From the NCBI RefSeq assembly GCF_023145695.1, contig NZ_JAJHVV010000002.1, positions 434,001 through 498,000 of the forward strand: a stretch of DNA of 64,000 nucleotides, in the 5' to 3' direction. Origin of the DNA: Vibrio amylolyticus. GTDB taxonomy: Bacteria; Pseudomonadota; Gammaproteobacteria; Enterobacterales; Vibrionaceae. Within the stretch, counting starts at the first letter, position 1. Each line of letters opens with the position of its first letter. Under the pieces are notes generated by a model. The model searched no databases and was not told the origin of the DNA. It saw only the letters and a list, made by a program, of their open reading frames with translations. Positions 57,678 through 64,000 of this stretch are shown here, in pieces. Both the position numbers and the translations under genes were made by a program.

Positions 57678-57693
57678 TGGCATACATATTGCA
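57678..57693 (+). promoter_or_regulatory. sigma-54 promoter of flgK-flgL
   Basis: TGGCATACATATTGCA has GG (57679-57680) and GC (57691-57692) ten bases apart. The start should be near 57704, 45 bp before flgK. Confidence 0.8.
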
Positions 57694-57748
57694 ATAATTA
57701 AAGTAGGTTTTCAGCAATTGCTGATATTTCATCGACTTTGGGGGCGGT

Positions 57749-59623
57749 ATGGCGTCGGATCTTCTGAATTTAGGGACACAAAGTGTTCTTACAGCTCAGA
57801 GACAACTCAACACCACAGGGCATAATATTTCAAATGCCAATACAGATGGTTATAGCCGGCAGTCTATTATCCAAGGCACGAACTCGCCTAGACAATATGG
57901 CGGTGAAACCTACGGCATGGGTGTTCATGTGGAAAAAGTTCGCCGCTCTTGGGATCAGTTTGCCGTTAATGAGCTGAATGTCGCGACAACTAGCCATGCA
58001 TTTAAAACCGACACAGAAGAAAACCTCGACATGCTCTCTAGCATGCTCTCATCTGTTGCCTCTAAAAAAATTCCTGAGAATTTAAACGAATGGTTTGATT
58101 CCATTAAGACGTTAGCCGATAGCCCAAATGATGTTGGTACCCGAAAAGTGGTGCTAGAGAAAGCGGGCTTGATTACTAAAAACCTTAATGACTTTCATGA
58201 AACCATCCGTTTACAGTCTGACGTTGCCAATAAAAAATTGGATTTAGGCATCGAGCGAATTAATCAATTGGCTTTAGAGCTACGTGATACACAACGCTTA
58301 ATGATGCGTACTCCAGGCCCTCATAACGACTTGATGGATCAGCATGAAAGATTGGTTTCAGAGCTTTCTGAGTACACGAAGGTCACAGTCACTTCGCGAA
58401 AGAACAGCGAAGGCTTCAATATCCATATTGGTAATGGTCATACGCTGGTTTCTGGAACGGAAGCAAGTCAGTTAAAAATGATTGATGGCTACCCAGATGT
58501 TCATCAGCGTCGTCTGGCGATTGTTGAAGGCAAGGGGATTAAACCGATCACCACCAAAGACATAGATGGCAAGCTTGGTGCACTTCTAGAGATGCGTGAT
58601 GCGCATATTCCGCATCTTATGGACGAGCTAGGTCGTCTATCAGCCTCATTCTCATTTGAAGTCAATAAGCTTCAATCACAAGGTTTAAACCTTAGAGGTA
58701 ATATTGGTGGTTTGATCTTTACCGATGTCAATGAGGACCGTATTACTAAGTCGCGTGTGGTTCAAACGCCTGACTCTAAAGCCGACCTTGCCGTTTTCAT
58801 CGAAGATACGACGCAGCTTAAAGGCGGTGAGTATTCTCTTCAATATAATGGTAGTGACTATTTTATTACGCGTCCATCAGGTGAGCGAGTCGTTGTACCC
58901 ATGACTGGTAACTCATTGCTCATTGATGGTGTACGAATTGAAGTTCGCCAGAATCTAGAAGCCGGTGAACGAGTTCTTATTCGCCCTACTCGAAATTCTG
59001 CTGCTGAAATGCAAATGGCCACCAATGACCCAACGGCCATTGCCGCGCAAAGCTTTAAAGCATCAACGTCTTTCGCACAGGGAACGGCAAAGTTCAAGAT
59101 TTTACAAGTAGGCGAGATTAAAGAATTCGAAGTTGTGGTGTCACCAAAGGGTGATCAGTTTGCAGTGACTGATACTAGAGGAAAGATTCTCTTAGAGCCG
59201 CAAGACTACCCACCTCGAGGACCCGTTCTTGTTCAAGGGACGGCTTTTACGCTAACTCCAGGAGCCATTGCCAATGACAAATTCACGGCAAACCTTGTCC
59301 CTTCTGAAGGCGATAACGGCAACTTGTTGAAAATGCAGAATATCCAAACCGACAAGAAGTTAAATGATAACGAATCGACGGTCTTGGATATTTACCATAA
59401 CTTAAACACCAATGTTGGATTGAAGACATCGACCGCTTCGCGTCTCTCTGATATTTCACGTTTGGAGAAAGAGGCTGCTCAAGAACGAATCGCTTCAATA
59501 TCTGGTGTAAACCTTGATGAAGAAGCGGCTAACATGATGAAGTTTCAGCACGCATATATGGCCTCTTCTCGGATTATGCAAACGGCAAATGACACCTTTA
59601 ATACCATTTTGGCACTGCGATAG
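57749..59623 (+). CDS. flgK: FlgK, hook-associated protein 1
   Basis: A 624-residue junction protein between hook and filament. The N-terminus is SDLLNLGTQSVLTAQRQLNTTGHNISNANTDGYSRQ and the C-terminus SISGVNLDEEAANMMKFQHAYMASSRIMQTANDTFNTIL is the coiled-coil partner and FlgN-binding end. The middle domains are variable. GGGGGC precedes the start. flgL follows after 12 bp. Confidence 0.96.
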   Translation: MASDLLNLGTQSVLTAQRQLNTTGHNISNANTDGYSRQSIIQGTNSPRQYGGETYGMGVHVEKVRRSWDQFAVNELNVATTSHAFKTDTEENLDMLSSMLSSVASKKIPENLNEWFDSIKTLADSPNDVGTRKVVLEKAGLITKNLNDFHETIRLQSDVANKKLDLGIERINQLALELRDTQRLMMRTPGPHNDLMDQHERLVSELSEYTKVTVTSRKNSEGFNIHIGNGHTLVSGTEASQLKMIDGYPDVHQRRLAIVEGKGIKPITTKDIDGKLGALLEMRDAHIPHLMDELGRLSASFSFEVNKLQSQGLNLRGNIGGLIFTDVNEDRITKSRVVQTPDSKADLAVFIEDTTQLKGGEYSLQYNGSDYFITRPSGERVVVPMTGNSLLIDGVRIEVRQNLEAGERVLIRPTRNSAAEMQMATNDPTAIAAQSFKASTSFAQGTAKFKILQVGEIKEFEVVVSPKGDQFAVTDTRGKILLEPQDYPPRGPVLVQGTAFTLTPGAIANDKFTANLVPSEGDNGNLLKMQNIQTDKKLNDNESTVLDIYHNLNTNVGLKTSTASRLSDISRLEKEAAQERIASISGVNLDEEAANMMKFQHAYMASSRIMQTANDTFNTILALR

Positions 59624-59635
59624 GGAGGCAACTGA

Positions 59636-60829
59636 ATGTTAAATAGAATCTCAAGTTTCCATAACTATCAATCAGTCCAAAATGATTTGCGTCGGCAAGA
59701 GACCAAAATTCATCACAACCAAGCTCAGCTGGCTTCGGGTAAAAAGCTGATGAAGGCAAGTGACAACCCTCTTGCAACACATTACATCCAAAATGTCGGT
59801 CAGCAATCAGAGCAGCTTCGTCAATATGTTGATGCGATTGTATTGGTACGAAATCGTCTAGAACACCATGAAGTCATCATTGCTAATACCGAGAGCTTTG
59901 CTGATGAAGCTAAGCGTACCGTGATGGAGATGATCAATGGCTCGCTATCTGCCGAAGACCGTTTTGCTAAAAAACGAGAGATACAAGAAATAGCCAACAA
60001 CTTCTTAAATATTGTGAATGTTCAAGATGAATCTGGAAACTACATTTTTGCCGGAACCAAGCCAAAAAACCAACCGTTCTTTCGAGATAACGACGGCACA
60101 GTCACTTATTCGGGCGATGATTATCAACGTAAGATGAAAGTCTCTAATACGCTTGATATGCCCATAAATGACCCTGGTAATAAGTTATTCATGGAAATAG
60201 ACAATCCATTTGGTGACTATGAGCCTCAATATAAGCTCAATGACGCGTCAGAACTGTTGCTTGAGCGTGCAACTAACATCGATCCCGATGATACCTCTAG
60301 CTATAAAGTCACTTTTGTGGACATGAATAACGGAAAGTTTGGTTATCAGTTAGAAAAAGATGGCAGCGTGGTTAAAGCGGATGAATTTGACCCTTCGACC
60401 GGCATACGCCATGAAGGTTTAACGATTCAGGTTAAGGGACAAATAAGCAAGAGTGACGAGATTTCAATTGAACCTCGTAAAACTTACTCTATTTTTGAAA
60501 CGTTCCAACAGGCGATGGATTTGGCTGAGAATTCGGTCTCTGATTCCGATAGTACAGCGAAACTACACCAAATTACCGAAGAGTTTCATGCGGCATTTAT
60601 TCATTTGAATAAGGCTCGAACGGATGTAGGTGCAAGGTTAAGTACGCTTGATATTCAGGAGCAGCAGCATGAAGACTTCAAGCTAACACTCTCGAAATCA
60701 AAGAGTAACTTTGAAGATCTCGACTATGCGGAAGCCGTCATTGAGTTTAATGAGAACTCACGTGCGCTCCAAGCATCTCAACAGGCATTTGGAAAAACCA
60801 AAGATCTGACTTTATTTAATTACATCTAA
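59636..60829 (+). CDS. flgL: FlgL, hook-associated protein 3
   Basis: A 397-residue second junction protein, flagellin-like at its ends: NRISSFHNYQSVQNDLRRQETKIHHNQAQLASGKKLMKASDNP at the start, and AVIEFNENSRALQASQQAFGKTKDLTLFNYI at the end. The middle contains the typical NYIFAGTKPKNQPFFRD. A strong AGGGAGG site precedes it. It is the last gene of the flgKL unit; the flagellin after it has its own promoter. Confidence 0.95.
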   Translation: MLNRISSFHNYQSVQNDLRRQETKIHHNQAQLASGKKLMKASDNPLATHYIQNVGQQSEQLRQYVDAIVLVRNRLEHHEVIIANTESFADEAKRTVMEMINGSLSAEDRFAKKREIQEIANNFLNIVNVQDESGNYIFAGTKPKNQPFFRDNDGTVTYSGDDYQRKMKVSNTLDMPINDPGNKLFMEIDNPFGDYEPQYKLNDASELLLERATNIDPDDTSSYKVTFVDMNNGKFGYQLEKDGSVVKADEFDPSTGIRHEGLTIQVKGQISKSDEISIEPRKTYSIFETFQQAMDLAENSVSDSDSTAKLHQITEEFHAAFIHLNKARTDVGARLSTLDIQEQQHEDFKLTLSKSKSNFEDLDYAEAVIEFNENSRALQASQQAFGKTKDLTLFNYI

Positions 60830-61057
60830 TTTTTGAATGCCTTACGTGCAATGCCGTAAGTGCAATTAGGTGTGAATGATTGTCACTGTGAAGCAACTGC
60901 TATTAAGAAAGCATGAGTTTTAAAGCGGCAATAGAATGCGGCAATTGGCCGTAACAAAAGTAGCAAGGTATTAAATGCATTAAAATTAAATAAGGAATTA
61001 TTTCGTTAATCTTTATTTAAACAAGTAGTTAGCGCATTTTTTGTACTGGTTAAAAAG

Positions 61058-61074
61058 TTGGCACACTACTTGTA
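61058..61074 (+). promoter_or_regulatory. sigma-54 promoter of the first flagellin
   Basis: TTGGCACACTACTTGTA contains a perfect TGGCAC -24 box (61059-61064), N5, and TTGTA at -12. The start should fall near 61085, leaving a leader of about 128 bases. The 383-bp gap before it holds this promoter and small hairpins (CTTACG / CGTAAG near 60850) but no gene. Confidence 0.85.
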
Positions 61075-61176
61075 TTACATTTAGTAACAGTGAAACAAAG
61101 AATTAAAGACTTGTAGTAATACAGGTTTAGCAAGGCAATTACGGTCAGTGCTTCCAAATGAGATTAAGCTGGCCGC

Positions 61177-61194
61177 TTCGCAAGCACTTGCGAA
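61177..61194 (+). other. leader hairpin before the first flagellin
   Basis: TTCGCAAG CA CTTGCGAA is a perfect 8-bp inverted repeat in the 5' leader, ending 6 bases before the AGGAGAG ribosome site (61201-61207). It could stabilise the message or gate ribosome access. Confidence 0.55.
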
Positions 61195-61212
61195 CTCACT
61201 AGGAGAGCAAAT

Positions 61213-62352
61213 ATGACCATTACAGTAAATACAAACGTCTCAGCGTTAACCGCTCAGCGTTATTTAAATAAGGCCACCGGTGAACTCAATACGTCAATGG
61301 AACGTTTGTCTTCTGGTAACCGCATAAACAGTGCTAAAGATGATGCGGCTGGTCTTCAAATTTCTAACCGATTGACAGCGCAATCTCGCGGTCTTGATGT
61401 CGCAATGAGAAACGCCAACGATGGTATTTCAATTGCGCAGACAGCAGAAGGTGCGATGAATGAGTCGACGAGTATTCTTCAACGTATGCGTGACTTGTCC
61501 CTTCAATCAGCGAACGGCACTAACTCTACTTCAGAGCGCCAAGCGTTGAATGAAGAAGTGGTAGCGCTGCAAAACGAATTAAACCGTATCGCAGAGACAA
61601 CTTCCTTTGGTGGGCGTCGACTACTTAACGGTTCATTTGGTGAAGCATCATTCCAAATCGGTGCTAGCTCTGGTGAAGCCATCATCATGGGGCTGACGAG
61701 TATTCGTGCCGATGACTTCCGCATGGGAGGCCAGTCTTACTTTGCCGAAAACGGTAAAAGTGCTGACTGGGATGTAGCTGCCGGCGCTAATGATCTTAAG
61801 TTCGAATTTACGGATAAAAATGGTGAGTTAGTTACTGTCGATATCATGGGTAAAGTGGGTGATGATGTAGAAGAACTCGCGACTTACATCAACGGTCAAA
61901 CAGATGCTGTACAAGCTTCTGTCGGTGATGAAGGTAAGTTACAAGTCTTTATTGCTCAACCTGATATAGAAGGCGATCTCGCAATCTCAGGTGGCTTGGC
62001 TACCGAACTGGGTTTGAATGGCGGTCCAGGCGTTTACACAACGGTGAAAGACATCGATGTAACCTCAGTAACGGGCTCTCAAAATGCAGTGGGTATCATT
62101 GACGCAGCATTAAAGTACGTTGACTCACAGCGAGCAGATCTCGGCGCAAAACAGAACCGACTAAGCCACAGCATTAACAACTTGGCAAATATCCAAGAGA
62201 ACGTTGAAGCATCGAACAGTCGAATTAAAGATACAGATTTCGCCAAGGAAACAACACAGTTGACGAAATCTCAGATATTGCAACAAGCAGGTACGTCAAT
62301 ACTTGCTCAAGCTAAACAGTTGCCAAACTCTGCAATAACGTTGTTGCAGTAG
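61213..62352 (+). CDS. flaA: FlaA-type flagellin (core filament subunit)
   Basis: A 379-residue flagellin. N-terminal D0/D1 ([50 protein letters not shown]) and C-terminal ([36 protein letters not shown]) helices are fully conserved. The middle has [11 protein letters not shown] and [15 protein letters not shown]. From memory it closely follows V. cholerae FlaA, the essential flagellin, and it likewise sits directly after flgL with a sigma-54 promoter; the symbol follows that nomenclature and other Vibrio species use different letters. AGGAGAG precedes the ATG. Confidence 0.93.
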   Translation: MTITVNTNVSALTAQRYLNKATGELNTSMERLSSGNRINSAKDDAAGLQISNRLTAQSRGLDVAMRNANDGISIAQTAEGAMNESTSILQRMRDLSLQSANGTNSTSERQALNEEVVALQNELNRIAETTSFGGRRLLNGSFGEASFQIGASSGEAIIMGLTSIRADDFRMGGQSYFAENGKSADWDVAAGANDLKFEFTDKNGELVTVDIMGKVGDDVEELATYINGQTDAVQASVGDEGKLQVFIAQPDIEGDLAISGGLATELGLNGGPGVYTTVKDIDVTSVTGSQNAVGIIDAALKYVDSQRADLGAKQNRLSHSINNLANIQENVEASNSRIKDTDFAKETTQLTKSQILQQAGTSILAQAKQLPNSAITLLQ

Positions 62353-62544
62353 TAATTGGAGCTTTACCCTAGTTACGCAGACGTGAGTAATAGGTAAAAC
62401 CCAAGGCAAAGTATGATTATTATTGGATAGTTAAGCTCTCTCAGATACACCCTGCTTTTCTATTTTTACGGTAACCATGCGCCCCGGTCAGTCGGTATTG
62501 TGATCATTTCTCTTGATCTCCACATGACGCCGGCTAACCAAACT

Positions 62545-62579
62545 AGCCCCGGTTCTCTCAAAGGAAAAGGGGCTTTTTC
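62545..62579 (+). terminator. terminator after the first flagellin
   Basis: AGCCCC (62545-62550) pairs with GGGGCT (62569-62574) and is followed by TTTTT. It lies 193 bp after the flaA stop, so the message has an unusually long 3' end that includes a smaller inverted repeat TTTACC / GGTAAA (62363-62398). Confidence 0.65.
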
Positions 62580-62731
62580 TTGTCTGAAGCTTTATATATT
62601 CTTATTAACGAATCAATACGCAGCCCCTCGGCAGAGTGCTTCTTTTCTTTAGCCCATTTTTTTCATTATGTCGGTAAGGTCTTGTTATTAGGCTATTTAG
62701 TAAATTAATTAATATTATCTCCTGTTTTTTC

Positions 62732-62758
62732 TAAAGGTATTCTTTTTAAGGTCGCTAA
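62732..62758 (+). promoter_or_regulatory. sigma-28 (FliA) promoter of the second flagellin
   Basis: TAAA (62732-62735), 15-bp spacer, GTCGCTAA (62751-62758) matches TAAA-N15-GCCGATAA with two changes. The start should be near 62765, about 92 bp before the ATG. Confidence 0.78.
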
Positions 62759-62795
62759 GAGTTTACTTTGAGAGAACTAATTGGTTTTACGAGAC

Positions 62796-62837
62796 GTCGG
62801 AAACCGTTCGGATAGAAATATTTCCGCTCGTCGGAAA
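62796..62837 (+). other. leader with two GTCGGAAA copies around TTTCCG
   Basis: GTCGGAAA occurs at 62796-62803 and 62830-62837, and TTTCCG at 62821-62826 can pair with either. The downstream pairing makes a hairpin with a 5-base loop ending 5-6 bases before the GGAGAG ribosome site. Confidence 0.5.
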
Positions 62838-62856
62838 ATCAATAGGAGAGACCACT

Positions 62857-63990
62857 ATGGCGGTTAATGTAAATACAAACGTATCTGCGATGACAGCTCA
62901 ACGCTATTTAAACAGTGCTAATAGCGCTCAGCAAACATCGATGGAACGTCTATCATCTGGCTTTAAAATTAATAGCGCAAAGGACGATGCGGCAGGTCTA
63001 CAGATCTCTAACCGCTTGAATGTTCAAAGTCGCGGCCTTGATGTAGCGGTGCGTAACGCGAACGATGGTATTTCAATTGCACAAACAGCAGAAGGTGCAA
63101 TGAACGAAACAACCAACATCCTACAGCGTATGCGTGATCTATCACTTCAATCTGCAAATGGCTCTAACTCTAAATCTGAGCGTGTGGCTATTCAGGAAGA
63201 AGTAAGTGCTCTAAACAATGAGCTTAACCGTATCGCGGAAACGACCTCATTTGGTGGTAATAAACTACTAAACGGTACGTTCGATACCAAATCTTTCCAG
63301 ATTGGTGCTGATAATGGTGAAGCTGTGATGCTAACACTAAACAACATGCGTAGTGATAACGTGCTGATGGGTGGTGACAGCTATAAAGCGGCAAACGGCC
63401 AGGATAAAGATTGGTCAGTACAAACAGGCGGAAACGACCTGACTATTGCTTTGACAGATAAGTTTGGTAATGCACAGAACCTAGCTATTGACGCAAAAGT
63501 TGGCGACGACATTGAGCAGTTGGCCACTTACATCAATGGTCAGCAAGATATGATCAAAGCGTCTGTTGATGAAGATGGCAAACTTCAAATGTATGCAGAC
63601 AACAATAAAGTTGAAGGTGCTGTAACATTTGGCGGTAGCTTAGCGGGTGAACTTGCGATTGGTGGTCCAACAGCAGTAACCGTTGACACTATCGATGTAA
63701 CTTCAGTTGGTGGCGCGCAAGAGTCGGTAGCTATTGTTGACTCTGCATTGAAGTTTGTTGATAGTCACCGTGCTCAACTTGGTGCATTCCAAAACCGATT
63801 TGACCATGCGATTAACAACTTGGATAACATTAACGAAAACGTTAATGCATCTCAAAGCCGCATCAAAGATACAGACTTTGCAAAAGAAACAACGGCATTG
63901 ACGAAATCTCAAATCCTATCTCAAGCGTCGAGTTCAGTACTTGCTCAAGCAAAACAAGCGCCAAATTCAGCGCTCGGTTTATTGGGATAA
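62857..63990 (+). CDS. flaC: FlaC-type flagellin (accessory filament subunit)
   Basis: A 377-residue flagellin. It shares the conserved ends with the first one, but the start [20 protein letters not shown] and [15 protein letters not shown], and the end [17 protein letters not shown], match what I know of V. cholerae FlaC. The middle includes [20 protein letters not shown] and the C-terminal half [20 protein letters not shown]. Unlike the first flagellin it has a FliA-type promoter, so it is expected to be a late (class IV) gene. The window ends 10 bp after its stop. Confidence 0.92.
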   Translation: MAVNVNTNVSAMTAQRYLNSANSAQQTSMERLSSGFKINSAKDDAAGLQISNRLNVQSRGLDVAVRNANDGISIAQTAEGAMNETTNILQRMRDLSLQSANGSNSKSERVAIQEEVSALNNELNRIAETTSFGGNKLLNGTFDTKSFQIGADNGEAVMLTLNNMRSDNVLMGGDSYKAANGQDKDWSVQTGGNDLTIALTDKFGNAQNLAIDAKVGDDIEQLATYINGQQDMIKASVDEDGKLQMYADNNKVEGAVTFGGSLAGELAIGGPTAVTVDTIDVTSVGGAQESVAIVDSALKFVDSHRAQLGAFQNRFDHAINNLDNINENVNASQSRIKDTDFAKETTALTKSQILSQASSSVLAQAKQAPNSALGLLG

Positions 63991-64000
63991 CTCTCTTTTA

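Overview
The window is a stretch of core chromosome from a polarly flagellated gamma-proteobacterium of the family Vibrionaceae, most likely a Vibrio. The evidence is the flagellar gene order (flgT / flgO-flgP / flgN-flgM-flgA / cheV-cheR / flgB to flgJ / flgK-flgL / two flagellins), the sigma-54 GG-N10-GC promoters in front of flagellar operons, the H-ring and T-ring-associated genes flgO, flgP and flgT, and flagellins that closely resemble those called FlaA and FlaC in Vibrio cholerae. I see no prophage, transposon, CRISPR array, restriction system or other mobile island. Both window ends are cut: dxr is truncated on the left, and the second flagellin ends just before the right edge.

Region 1 (1-16100, all + strand) is the envelope and replication cluster: dxr (3' end), rseP, bamA, skp, lpxD, fabZ, lpxA, lpxB, rnhB, dnaE, accA, tilS, then a small cytochrome c and glnB. 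It links isoprenoid synthesis, stress proteolysis, outer-membrane protein assembly and lipid A synthesis. Terminator-like hairpins lie inside it, between lpxD and fabZ and between lpxA and lpxB. Region 2 (16290-32730) is housekeeping genes in both orientations: a secreted endonuclease/phosphatase-fold protein, a Yip1-like membrane protein with mltD, gloB, yafS, rnhA/dnaQ, a TIGR03503-like membrane protein, fadE with a FadR-like operator, gmhA, yafJ, purMN with a palindromic PurR box, upp, rluF, smrA and a 46-residue DUF3149-type membrane peptide.

Region 3 (33000-43300) is more variable. It holds tRNA-Pro(UGG) followed by a 130-bp tandem array of decayed tRNA copies plus terminators, a TraB/GumN-family protein, a small outer-membrane barrel behind an array of CRP-like sites, a copper-export operon (copA with three metal-binding domains plus a DUF411 protein) behind a CueR-type promoter, a general porin, a DUF2057 protein, gltX, and an unrecognised basic protein that looks like two AP2-like units.

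Region 4 (43550-63990) is the first polar flagellar locus. Its regulation can be read from the DNA: sigma-54 sites precede flgO, flgT, flgB, flgF, flgK and the first flagellin, and FliA (sigma-28) sites precede flgM and the second flagellin. This matches the class III / class IV hierarchy known in Vibrio. The most interesting non-coding signals are the overlapping divergent sigma-54 promoters of flgT and flgO, stem-loops just upstream of both flagellin ribosome-binding sites, the pseudo-tRNA array, and a perfect-period 15-bp tandem repeat downstream of dnaQ.
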